The notes: generated from the letters alone by a model not told the origin. DNA of 9,130 bases from JBHJOF01 sp050330055 (GCA_050330055.1 JBHJOF010000090.1:1-9130); one strand, 5' to 3'. Positions 1 to 6,185 are shown, numbered from the stretch's first letter. Translations and numbers: made by a program.

Positions 1-548
1 CGGCCGTGCCGGCCGAAGCGGCCGGCCGCTCGCTGCGGGCGCGCCTGAAGATCGCAGCCGAGCAAGTCCCGACATCCGAGGCGTCGGACCGCACGGCGAC
101 CGAGGCGGCGTTGCATCTCTTGAGCGCGCTGGCTGCGCGCTGCGGCGACGATGCCGCGCGCTTCGCCGAGGCGCTGCCGCTGGCCAGCGAGGCCGACGGC
201 TGGGACCCGCGGGCCGAGCGCATCTCGCTGCTCACCCTGCACGCCGCCAAGGGCCTGGAGTTCCCGCTGGTATTTATCGTCGGCCTGGAGGACGGCATCC
301 TGCCGCTCTACTGGGGCCGGCGCGATCCGGCAGAGGAGGCCGAGGAGCGCCGCCTGTTCTACGTCGGCATGACCCGCGCCATGGATCGCCTGTTTCTCTG
401 CCGCGCCGAGAAGCGCCTGTGGCGCGGCGCCTTGCGCGAGCTGCCGCCCTCCCGCTTCCTCGCCGCCATCGAGGAGGCGCTGATCGAAGAGAGCCGCAGC
501 GAGGCGCGCAGGAAAGCCGAGCCGCAAAGGCAGATGGAGCTGTTCTGA
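1..548 (+). CDS. UvrD/Rep-family (superfamily 1) DNA helicase, C-terminal part only
   Basis: The window opens inside this gene; the frame is open from the first bases, so the GTG at 6 is not a credible start. The visible 180 residues carry the last two SF1A helicase motifs: the motif V region TLHAAKGLEFPLVFIVG (residues 77-93 counted from base 6) and motif VI EERRLFYVGMTRA (113-125), whose arginine in GMTRA is the ATP-contacting finger in this family. The downstream PSRFL segment is also typical of UvrD/PcrA. The product should be an ATP-dependent 3'-5' helicase acting in DNA repair or restart in the cytoplasm. The last residues, QMELF, resemble the sliding-clamp-binding pentapeptide QL[SD]LF. 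The N-terminal Walker A part lies outside the window, so which UvrD subfamily this is cannot be told. Helicase assignment is secure; the exact gene is not. Confidence 0.93.
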   Translation, partial: AVPAEAAGRSLRARLKIAAEQVPTSEASDRTATEAALHLLSALAARCGDDAARFAEALPLASEADGWDPRAERISLLTLHAAKGLEFPLVFIVGLEDGILPLYWGRRDPAEEAEERRLFYVGMTRAMDRLFLCRAEKRLWRGALRELPPSRFLAAIEEALIEESRSEARRKAEPQRQMELF

Positions 549-561
549 AATCTGAAAACAA

Positions 562-588
562 CCCGCTTGCCCGAGCCTGGCAAGCGGG
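562..588 (+). terminator. Strong hairpin 14 nt after the helicase gene, terminator-like
   Basis: The arms CCCGCTTGCC (562-571) and GGCAAGCGGG (579-588) are perfectly complementary over 10 bp with a 7-nt loop. There is no T-run on the + side, where the helicase transcript would need one. On the minus strand the stem is followed by TTGTTTTC, so it would look better as a terminator for leftward transcription, yet no minus-strand gene is visible to its right. It may act as a transcript-end or RNA-stabilising stem for the helicase mRNA. Confidence 0.5.
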
Positions 589-708
589 CGTAACAGGCGG
601 ATGGCAGGACAGCGGGCGGGGATACGAAGAGTCGGCGCGGCCGAGCGCCGCAGGCGGCTCCGCCGTCAACTGGTGACGCTAGACATCGAGGTACGGAGAC
701 ACGCTGGA

Positions 709-2127
709 ATGGTACAGGTTGCGGGACTTAGCAAGGCCTTGAGCAAGCTGCGCACTTGGGCCGAGCGCGAAGAGTGGGAGGAACCCTTCAAAGAGGTCTT
801 CGGCGACCACTTGGCGCCAGCCTGCGAAGCGCTGGACATCGAGCCCGATGAGCTGCTGGCACCGCTCGGCGAGTACGACCTACAGATGGTGTTCAATGTG
901 ACCTTCGAGGATTTCCTCACCTGCGACTTGGGCGAGGACGGCCGCAACCTGATCGACCATTACCTGGCGCGCCGCGGATGGAACGAGCCGGCCGGTGTCA
1001 AGCGCTGGCTCAAGGCGCTGCGCCACTCGCGGGCCAGCCTCTGGGAGGTGGTCGACCTCGATCCCGGCCGGACCATCACGCTCAGAGACCTGCTGGCCGG
1101 CGGCGAGCCGGTGGTGGTGGACGAGCGCATGGGCTCCAGGTCGGCCGCGCTGTGGGACCGGGTCATGGCGCGCGTGCTTCCGTTCGGCGACCGCCATTGC
1201 TTGTCTTCCGCCATATTGCCGTTCAAGCCGGACGCGGCCGAGGCCGTGCTGGAGCGTTTCGACGAATTGCTGAAGTCTCTCCGCCGCGAAGCCCGCAAGG
1301 CCGGCCGCAAGTCGGGGGAAGAGATACCCGACGACGAAACTCTGCGCGACTTCCTGCTGCACCAGATGGCCCCAGTACTCACCCAGGAGTGGCTAATTCA
1401 TGCCTATGAAGCGGCGACCGCGCCGCCGCCGACCCTGCTCAACACCGACGGCGAAGCCGTCGTCTGGGCCTCGCTGCGCTACCCGCTGCGGGCCGCGGTC
1501 GAGCAGCTCGTCGAGCGGCTCGATCGTTCCCTGGTCCTGACGCGCCACGGCGACGAGCTCTCCTGGGATTGGGTGCGCAGCGACCCGGCGCCGCAAGTCA
1601 CGGCCGCGCCGCAGCCCGCCGACCCCGAAAGCGAAATCCGCATCCTGACGCGCAATCAGCTCGGCCAGACCGTGCTCGCCACCCTGCGCATCGAGCAGGA
1701 CGCGCTGCTGCTTGAAGCCAACTCGCGCGAGCGGGCCGAGAGCAGCCGAGGCCTGCTGGCGGAGATGCTGGGCGACATGATCGGCGAAGCCGAGGCGTTC
1801 GAGCGCCCGATCGAGGCCACGGAGGACTCGGCGGAACCGGAGGAGGAGGGGGCCGCGGTGCTGGACCTGACCCCAGGGGAGCAGGCCGAGCTAGTGAAGA
1901 CCTTTCTGGACGACCACTATGGCCGCGTCCTCGACCAGCCGGTGCCCCTGCTGGGCGGCAAGTCGCCGCGCCAGGCAGCGCGCAACAAGAAGAGCCGGAG
2001 CGCGGTGGTCAACTGGCTGAAGCAGCTGGAGAACCACGAGCAACGCCGGGCCAAAGCGGCAGGCCAGCCCACCTACGACGCGCGTTGGCTCTGGGCCGAG
2101 CTGGGCCTCGCAGAGCTGCGCAGGTGA
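709..2127 (+). CDS. Uncharacterised 472-residue protein with a C-terminal LDxPxPxLGGKxPRQAA motif
   Basis: I chose the ATG at 709 because GGAGAC (695-700) gives a ribosome site 8 nt upstream. An in-frame GTG at 673 and ATG at 601 would add an Arg-rich stretch with no ribosome site. The protein is soluble, acidic and has no signal or membrane segment. A middle block (about residues 110-172) reads LWEVVDLDPGRTITLRDLLAGG, then VVVDERMGS and ARVLPFG. This resembles a block I recall from uncharacterised proteins sometimes linked to SEC-C zinc motifs. Residues 403-425 contain HYGRVLDQPVPLLGGKSPRQ, like the HYxxWLDxPxPxLGGxTPRxAA signature of the same proteins. No CxC...CH zinc motif is present. An acidic linker (about 365-383) separates the two halves. 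It stands alone between a hairpin and the cytochrome gene. Existence as a gene is well supported; function is unknown. Confidence 0.85.
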   Translation: MVQVAGLSKALSKLRTWAEREEWEEPFKEVFGDHLAPACEALDIEPDELLAPLGEYDLQMVFNVTFEDFLTCDLGEDGRNLIDHYLARRGWNEPAGVKRWLKALRHSRASLWEVVDLDPGRTITLRDLLAGGEPVVVDERMGSRSAALWDRVMARVLPFGDRHCLSSAILPFKPDAAEAVLERFDELLKSLRREARKAGRKSGEEIPDDETLRDFLLHQMAPVLTQEWLIHAYEAATAPPPTLLNTDGEAVVWASLRYPLRAAVEQLVERLDRSLVLTRHGDELSWDWVRSDPAPQVTAAPQPADPESEIRILTRNQLGQTVLATLRIEQDALLLEANSRERAESSRGLLAEMLGDMIGEAEAFERPIEATEDSAEPEEEGAAVLDLTPGEQAELVKTFLDDHYGRVLDQPVPLLGGKSPRQAARNKKSRSAVVNWLKQLENHEQRRAKAAGQPTYDARWLWAELGLAELRR

Positions 2128-2202
2128 AGATGCAGGCTTCACGCATGGCACCGCTTCGCATCGCCTGATCTGCATCAAGGCCGCGGGCGCATCGTAGGCC
2201 CC

Positions 2203-2245
2203 ATAGTGCGGCGCATGCGCATGCACCTGCTCTTTGCCGCACTAT
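2203..2245. promoter_or_regulatory. Inverted repeat enclosing the start codons of the cytochrome c gene
   Basis: ATAGTGCGGC (2203-2212) and GCCGCACTAT (2236-2245) are perfect reverse complements. Within the loop GCATGCGCATGC (2213-2224) is itself a 12-bp perfect palindrome. The candidate starts GTG 2206, ATG 2215 and ATG 2221 all fall in this structure. It could fold over the initiation region in the mRNA or be a protein-binding site on DNA. The pairing is seen directly; any regulatory role is inference. Confidence 0.45.
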
Positions 2246-2646
2246 CGCTCGCGACCCTGATCGCCCCGGCCGAAGCCGCCGACCCGATGCGCGGGGCCGA
2301 GCTGTTCAATCAGCAGTGCTCCTACTGCCACAGCCTCTCGGCGCGGATGGCGCCGCGGGTGGCGACGCCGCCCAAGGGCATCGAGCTGAAGCTCAATGGC
2401 CCGCGCGAGCCGGAGCCGGACTGGCCGCTCGAGGTCGGCCAGGGCAAGCGAGGACCGCACCTGGAAAAGCTGTTCCAACGCGCGCCCGGAGCGGTGCAAG
2501 GCTTCCCCTACCGCATCACGCTCCAGACCGAGCACAAGACCTGGACCGAGGCCGACCTGGACTACTGGATCTTCAACCACGCCCGCCTGGTCGAGGCCGA
2601 CCGCGCCGACCTCATCGCCTATCTGAAGCGGGCCACCGGCGGCTGA
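2215..2646 (+). CDS. Secreted class I-type cytochrome c lacking the usual methionine loop
   Basis: This is a small exported haem protein. The start at ATG 2215 gives MRMHLLFAALSL, a hydrophobic core and a likely cleavage after APAEA; GTG 2206 and ATG 2221 are alternatives. The ribosome site is weak in all cases. Counted from GTG 2206, the haem attachment motif CSYCH is at residues 38-42. Further on, GPHLEKLFQRAPGAVQGFPY aligns with the GPxLxGxxGRxxGxxxGFxY block of mitochondrial-type cytochromes c, and ADRADLIAYL with their C-terminal helix. Between these, the segment that normally reads DPxxxxPGTKMxF is reduced to about eight residues (NHARLVEA), so the distal Met ligand has no counterpart. 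An insertion of some 25 residues follows the haem motif. His110, His125 or Met48 could supply a sixth ligand. It probably works in the periplasm as a redox carrier or sensor; the partner is unknown. Confidence 0.88.
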   Translation: MRMHLLFAALSLATLIAPAEAADPMRGAELFNQQCSYCHSLSARMAPRVATPPKGIELKLNGPREPEPDWPLEVGQGKRGPHLEKLFQRAPGAVQGFPYRITLQTEHKTWTEADLDYWIFNHARLVEADRADLIAYLKRATGG

Positions 2647-2695
2647 CGTCCCGCCTCGGCCTTATACCATATCCCGGTAGTCATGACCGGGCTCC

Positions 2696-2762
2696 CATGC
2701 TTCGAGACGCCGCTTGCGGGCGGAGGCCCGCTCCTGCGGACTCGCGGCTCCTCGGCATGAGG
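2696..2762 (+). repeat. REP-like intergenic element, copy A
   Basis: This element begins CATGCTTCGAGACGC (2696-2710) and ends CGGCTCCTCGGCATGAGG (2745-2762), with GC-rich sequence between able to form several short stems. The TTCGAGACGC...CTCCTC...ATGAGG pattern is a widespread intergenic repeat type in Alphaproteobacteria. A second, shorter element with the same ends lies 28 nt downstream in inverted orientation. Confidence 0.65.
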
Positions 2763-2790
2763 TAGTAGGCAGTTGATATAGAACGTCATT

Positions 2791-2832
2791 CCTTATCCTG
2801 AGGAGCGTTCGAAGAACGCGTCTCGAAGGATG
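2791..2832 (-). repeat. REP-like intergenic element, copy B, inverted relative to copy A
   Basis: Read on the minus strand it is CATCCTTCGAGACGC, then a GTTCTTCGAACG stem, then CTCCTCAGGATAAGG. The ends match copy A apart from two positions at each side, so the palindromic ends (CTTATCCTGAGGAGCG and CGTCTCGAAGGATG on the + strand) are the conserved part and the core differs. The head-to-head pair resembles bacterial interspersed mosaic arrangements of REP sequences. Confidence 0.65.
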
Positions 2833-2887
2833 GGCCATCAGTCTCTGGATTCGAGACGGCGTATTAGCGGCCGCCTGTGCGATTTAT

Positions 2888-2902
2888 CACCTACGGCGTA
2901 GA
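2888..2902. promoter_or_regulatory. Short palindromic motif upstream of the EACC1-caspase unit
   Basis: CTACG-G-CGTAG (2891-2901) is a perfect odd-length palindrome, set in CACCTACGGCGTAGA. A near-identical motif with one extra central base, CACCTACACGCGTAGA, lies at 7200-7215 upstream of the NTPase gene and overlaps its predicted -10 box. This is compatible with a shared operator; the match is short, so chance is not excluded. Confidence 0.3.
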
Positions 2903-2912
2903 CCCCAGAGCC

Positions 2913-2928
2913 GATAGTTTCTACTATC
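2913..2928. promoter_or_regulatory. Small perfect inverted repeat upstream of EACC1
   Basis: GATAGT (2913-2918) and ACTATC (2923-2928) are perfect complements around a TTCT centre, about 56 nt before the EACC1 start. It could be an operator or a leader hairpin. Only the symmetry is seen. Confidence 0.3.
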
Positions 2929-2984
2929 CGGTTAGCGCGCCCACGGTGGCAGGGGGTGCCGGCGCGGGCGGGGGAGAGACAAGC

Positions 2985-3350
2985 ATGGACGCGAGGCTGT
3001 CTCTGGTCAGCCATCAGCTGGACGCGGCCGATCTCCAGGAGCTGACGCACGAGCTCTGTATACTGCTGAACCAGGAAACCGAGATCGCCGCCGCCTTCCC
3101 GGAAGGGCCGCTGGAACCGGGCGCCCGCGGCGACGGCATCACGCTCGCCACCCTGGTCCTGACCTTCCTCAGCAGCGGCACCGCTGTCGCTCTGCTCCAG
3201 GTGGCGAAGGCCTATTTCGAGCGCGACCGCACCCTGGTCCTCAAGCTGAAGCGCGCCGACGGCCAGGAGTTCGTCATCGAGCAGAGCAACATCCGCACCG
3301 GCGAGGTCGACAACACGCTGCGCCTCGCCCGCGAGTTCCTCGGGGACTGA
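2985..3350 (+). CDS. EACC1-like small protein, partner of the caspase effector
   Basis: The ATG at 2985 follows GGGGGAGAGAC (2970-2980) at good spacing and gives a 121-residue protein. It has an N-terminal alpha/beta stretch (LVSHQLDAADLQELTHEL), then PGARGD (residues 45-50), a long hydrophobic helix (about 52-78, ITLATLVLTFLSSGTAVALL) and a C-terminal strand pair (TLVLKLKRADGQEFVIE). This order, with the PGxxGD-x-LTLxxLV lead into the helix, matches my recollection of effector-associated constant component 1 (EACC1), a small protein paired with caspase, trypsin-like or other effectors in NTP-dependent conflict systems. Its stop codon is 2 nt from the start of the caspase gene, so the two are translated together. 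EACC1 is thought to be an obligate partner of the effector; its biochemical role is not established. The helix might sit in or on the membrane beside the caspase anchor. Confidence 0.78.
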   Translation: MDARLSLVSHQLDAADLQELTHELCILLNQETEIAAAFPEGPLEPGARGDGITLATLVLTFLSSGTAVALLQVAKAYFERDRTLVLKLKRADGQEFVIEQSNIRTGEVDNTLRLAREFLGD

Positions 3351-3352
3351 CC

Positions 3353-4960
3353 ATGGCGGCGCGGCGCTTCGCGGTTCTGATCGGCAACAGCGAGTTCCCG
3401 GCCGACGCCAAGCTGACTGACCTGAACGGTCCGGAGAACGACGTCGAGGCGCTGTCCGAGGTACTGGCCTCGCCCGAGTTCGGCGACTTCGCCGAGGTCG
3501 AGGTGCTGAAGAACAAGCCGCACTACGAGGCGCTGCGCCAGATCAACCGGGCGCTCAAGAAGGCCGAGCGCGACGACCTGGTGCTGATCTACTACTCCGG
3601 CCACGGCAAGCTGGACGGCGCCGGCCGGCTGCATCTGGCGGCCTGCGACACCGAGACCGACGAGCTCGAGGCGACCTCGATCCCCGTGCAAAGCATCCGC
3701 AATTTCATCGACGTCTCGCGGTCGACCAAGACGGCCCTCATCCTCGACTGCTGCTACAGCGGCGCGGTCGGCAAGGCCTTCTTCCGCGGCGGCGTCGACG
3801 ACCAGCTGAACCAAGCCGCAGGCGGCCGCGGCACCTACATCGTCACCGCCTCGACCGCGATCCAGCTCGCCAAGGAAAAGGAGGAGGACCGGCACGGCAT
3901 CTTCACCAAGCACCTGATCGAGGGCATCCGCGGCGGCGCCGCCGACAGGGACGGCGACGGCTATGTCACCATGAACGAGATCTACAGCTACGTGCACGAT
4001 CACGTGCTGGCCGAGAGCCACCAGGAGCCGATGAAGTGGGACCTCAACGTGCGCGGCGAGCTGATCGTTTCCAAGAGCGGCACAGGTCCCTGGGAGGAAC
4101 AGCGCGCCCAGATCCGCGCCCGCATGCTGCAGCTCGCCCACGAGGGCTCGCTGCCCGACAGCATCCTGACGCCGGCGCTGCGCATACTCGCAATGAAGCG
4201 ACCAGAGATGGACGCCCAGGCGCAGGCCTACGGCGCGCTGCTGGAAGGCGTGCTGCGCGACGATTTCCGGCTCGGCGGCTTTATCGACGACTGGTTCCGG
4301 CTGGCCGCCGCGCCACCGCCGGAGCCGGAGCCGGTGCACGAGCCGCCACGCCAGGAGCGGGTCAAGCCGGAGCCGCCGCGCGAGCCGCCCTTCTGGGCCA
4401 AGGCCGTGCCGCGTGCCCAGCGCAAGGCACGGCCCCCCGAGCAGCCGCCACGCGAGGAGCCATCGCGCGAAGCGCCGCCACAGGAACGGCCCCAGTACGA
4501 CGATGCCGCATCGACAGCGCAGGCCGCAGCGAGCACCGACAGCGGCCCGGCTGCGGAACAAAAGGGTGGCATCGCGCAGAATCAGACTGCGCAGGCGCTG
4601 CTGTACTGGTTCCTCATTGTCGTTGCCATGGCCGTCGTCGCAGGCGTCGCCTCGGAGTCGTATGATGGCGAGTCCATCTTTGCGACGGCTGCGCTGGTCG
4701 CGCTGGTCGGCAGCGCCGTCAGAGGCTATCGGCGCCGGCAGCGGCTGAACTTGCCGGCCGTCGTCATCTACTGGTTCGGCTGCACCATGCTGGCGGCGAT
4801 CGCCGCGACCTTTGCGGCGCAAGAAGCAGAGGCCTTCCCGATCACCTTGATCGCGGTCGGCGCGGTGAGCGGCGCCCATCTGATCAAGTGGTGGCGCGGA
4901 CGCAGCGGCACCGCCAAGCCGAAGCGCTCTTTCCTCGGCAGCCTGCTGGGCGGCCGCTGA
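3353..4960 (+). CDS. Caspase-family (peptidase C14) effector with C-terminal membrane anchor
   Basis: This is a 535-residue cysteine peptidase of the caspase/metacaspase fold. The ATG at 3353 uses GGGGA in the end of EACC1, two nt after that stop. Residues 1-240 form the p20-like domain: AVLIGNSEF start, NGPENDVEAL helix, catalytic His84 in YYSGHG and catalytic Cys134 in LDCCYSG. DRDGDGYVTMNE (198-209) has the spacing of an EF-hand loop, a form often seen here in bacterial relatives. A helical region (about 245-318) follows, then a Pro/Glu/Arg-rich linker (319-382) and four hydrophobic segments (about 414-434, 442-459, 467-487, 494-511) with a basic tail. The protease is therefore probably cytoplasmic and tethered to the inner membrane. 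Paired with EACC1, it is likely a suicide or damage effector in an invader-defence module. Substrate and trigger cannot be read from sequence. No NTPase sensor is in the same unit. Confidence 0.92.
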   Translation: MAARRFAVLIGNSEFPADAKLTDLNGPENDVEALSEVLASPEFGDFAEVEVLKNKPHYEALRQINRALKKAERDDLVLIYYSGHGKLDGAGRLHLAACDTETDELEATSIPVQSIRNFIDVSRSTKTALILDCCYSGAVGKAFFRGGVDDQLNQAAGGRGTYIVTASTAIQLAKEKEEDRHGIFTKHLIEGIRGGAADRDGDGYVTMNEIYSYVHDHVLAESHQEPMKWDLNVRGELIVSKSGTGPWEEQRAQIRARMLQLAHEGSLPDSILTPALRILAMKRPEMDAQAQAYGALLEGVLRDDFRLGGFIDDWFRLAAAPPPEPEPVHEPPRQERVKPEPPREPPFWAKAVPRAQRKARPPEQPPREEPSREAPPQERPQYDDAASTAQAAASTDSGPAAEQKGGIAQNQTAQALLYWFLIVVAMAVVAGVASESYDGESIFATAALVALVGSAVRGYRRRQRLNLPAVVIYWFGCTMLAAIAATFAAQEAEAFPITLIAVGAVSGAHLIKWWRGRSGTAKPKRSFLGSLLGGR

Positions 4961-4968
4961 GCGGCGCC

Positions 4969-5010
4969 CGGGGCCTCCCAGGCTCAGTCGCTCGGCCCCG
5001 TTCCGATTTT
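4969..5010 (+). terminator. Terminator-like hairpin after the caspase gene
   Basis: CGGGGCC (4969-4975) pairs perfectly with GGCCCCG (4994-5000); the loop is 18 nt and the stem is followed by TTCCGATTTT. It sits 8 nt after the caspase stop. It would end the EACC1-caspase transcript and make it a two-gene unit. The long loop and mixed tail make it imperfect. Confidence 0.45.
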
Positions 5011-5014
5011 GCGG

Positions 5015-5041
5015 CCCTGTCCATAGCCCCCCTGTCCATAG
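5015..5041. repeat. Tandem 12-nt direct repeat upstream of the DUF4197 gene
   Basis: CCCTGTCCATAG occurs at 5015-5026 and again, exactly, at 5030-5041 (15-nt period). The copies sit 74 nt before the DUF4197 start codon and just upstream of a weak promoter-like pair, TTGCAT (5043-5048) and TAGACT (5065-5070) with a 16-nt spacer. It could be a direct-repeat operator or a simple slippage duplication. Confidence 0.5.
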
Positions 5042-5114
5042 TTTGCATGCTGACGAATGGACCTTAGACTTGCCGGAGAAGCCGAATGTTCGGCTGAGAA
5101 ACCTGGAGGAAAGC

Positions 5115-5882
5115 ATGCGCGCCGCCGCTTTGATCATCGCCGTCGCCCTGTCGCTCGCCCCGCCATTGCTGGTTCCGGCCGTGCCGGCGGGGGCGCAGTC
5201 GTCGCTGCTCGACAGCGCCAAGGATGCCCTGAAGGGTCTGGGCGGCAGCGGGGGAGGCTTGTCCGGTAGCGGCGGCGCGCTCTCGGCGGGCGAGATCGCC
5301 AGCGGCCTCTCCGAGGCGCTGCGCGTCGCCACCGGCCGAACGGTCGAGCAGGTCGGCACCGCCGACGGCTACAACGCCGATCCGGCGATCCACATCCCGC
5401 TGCCCGGCGCCCTCAAGGACGTGCAGAAGGGACTGCAGATGGTCGGCCTGTCGAGCCTGGCCGATGACCTGGAGCTGCGCCTCAACCGCGCCGCCGAGAC
5501 GGCCGCGCCCGAGGCCAAGGAGGTCTTCTGGGATTCGATCAAGCAGATGAGTTGGGACGACGCCCAGCAGATTCTGGACGGCCCCGACGACGCCGCGACG
5601 CAATACTTCCGCCGCACCATGTCGTCGCCGCTGAAGGATCGCATGAAGCCGATCGTCGACGACGCCCTGGCCGGGGCCGGCGCGATCAAGTCGTACGACG
5701 AGATGATGGGCGCCTACGCCAAGCTGCCGATGATGCCGGACGTCAAGGCCGACATCACGGATTACACGCTCGACAAGGCGCTCGACGGACTGTTCCACTA
5801 TCTCGCGGTGGAGGAGGCCAAGATCCGCCAGAACCCGGCCGCGCGCAGCACCGAGCTGCTGCAGAAGGTGTTCGGGGCTTAG
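5115..5882 (+). CDS. Exported DUF4197 family protein
   Basis: The ATG at 5115 follows GGAGG (5105-5109) and begins a clear signal peptide: MRAAALIIAVALSLAPPLLV, with likely cleavage near PAGAQS (residues 25-30). A Gly/Ser-rich linker (about 41-58) leads to the DUF4197 domain, which runs to the end. Diagnostic blocks are IHIPLPGALKDVQKGL (92-107), LELRLNRAAETAAPEAKEVF (119-138), WDDAQQILDGPDDAATQYF (147-165), ALDGLFHYLAVEEAKIRQNP (222-241) and AARSTELLQKVF. The 255-residue length is usual for the family. DUF4197 proteins are found widely in Gram-negative bacteria as secreted or periplasmic proteins of unknown function. It has its own ribosome site and spacing from the caspase unit, so it need not be functionally tied to it. 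Confidence 0.93.
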   Translation: MRAAALIIAVALSLAPPLLVPAVPAGAQSSLLDSAKDALKGLGGSGGGLSGSGGALSAGEIASGLSEALRVATGRTVEQVGTADGYNADPAIHIPLPGALKDVQKGLQMVGLSSLADDLELRLNRAAETAAPEAKEVFWDSIKQMSWDDAQQILDGPDDAATQYFRRTMSSPLKDRMKPIVDDALAGAGAIKSYDEMMGAYAKLPMMPDVKADITDYTLDKALDGLFHYLAVEEAKIRQNPAARSTELLQKVFGA

Positions 5883-6085
5883 GTACGCGCGGGCGGCCGG
5901 ATACGCCTCCGCGTCTCCAGTTCGGCACCCTGCTCGGCCGGGACGGCGTCGCCGGCCTGGGACAGCGGCCGCGCCGGCATGCAGGCCGGCATCCGGCAGT
6001 GCCGCTCGATCGTCGGCGTCGAGCGCCTGAACAACGCCGACATCGCCGGCTGCCGACGGCGCCCTGCCCGGCGGCGGAAAAGGCC

Positions 6086-6121
6086 CAAAGAAAAGGAACC
6101 CGCCGCGTACCTGCGACGGGT
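6086..6121 (-). terminator. Terminator-like hairpin for the PRC-barrel gene
   Basis: On the minus strand, ACCCGTCGC pairs with GCGGCGGGT (one G-T pair; + coordinates 6113-6121 and 6098-6106) around a six-nt loop and is followed by TCCTTTTCTTT. It lies about 77 nt past the stop at 6198. Stem plus T-rich tail is what a factor-independent terminator for the leftward gene should look like. Confidence 0.5.
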
Positions 6122-6151
6122 CGGGGAGGTTGCACCAGGGTATGTCACGGT

Positions 6152-6185
6152 CTTGGCGCCTCAATCGCTTCGGTGAAGCGCCAAG
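6152..6185. other. Compound hairpin immediately after the PRC-barrel stop codon
   Basis: CTTGGCGC (6152-6159) and GCGCCAAG (6178-6185) are perfect complements. Inside, CGCTTC (6166-6171) and GAAGCG (6175-6180) form a second, partly competing stem with a GGT loop. No T-run follows on either strand, so this may stabilise the transcript's 3' end or act before the terminator-like stem at 6086-6121. Confidence 0.4.

Larger units (their letters stand above)
2647..2984. other. Intergenic region between cytochrome c and the caspase unit
   Basis: I see no convincing gene in these 338 bases. An in-frame GTG at 2877 would extend the next gene, but the added residues look non-conserved and the ribosome site lies at 2971-2977. 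The stretch holds two REP-like elements in opposite orientation, an 11-bp palindrome at 2891-2901 and a 16-bp inverted repeat at 2913-2928, each listed separately. Confidence 0.6.

Noticed and set aside
601..708. N-terminal extension of the 472-residue protein from ATG 601
   Set aside because: The added residues are Arg-rich with no ribosome site, while ATG 709 has GGAGAC at suitable distance.
2696..2832. CRISPR-like repeats
   Set aside because: Only two copies, inverted, with different cores and no regular spacers; REP-like elements explain them.
2877..2984. N-terminal extension of the EACC1-like protein from GTG 2877
   Set aside because: The added residues are Gly/Ala-rich before the start, and the clear ribosome site lies ahead of ATG 2985.
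3212..5359. A 2.1-kb open frame on the minus strand opposite the caspase gene
   Set aside because: It mirrors the GC-rich third positions of the caspase gene on the other strand, is Arg/Leu/Gly-rich without any domain, and the + strand frame has intact catalytic motifs.
5064..6164. A long minus-strand open frame opposite DUF4197
   Set aside because: Composition-driven shadow; the + strand protein matches DUF4197 throughout with a signal peptide and ribosome site.
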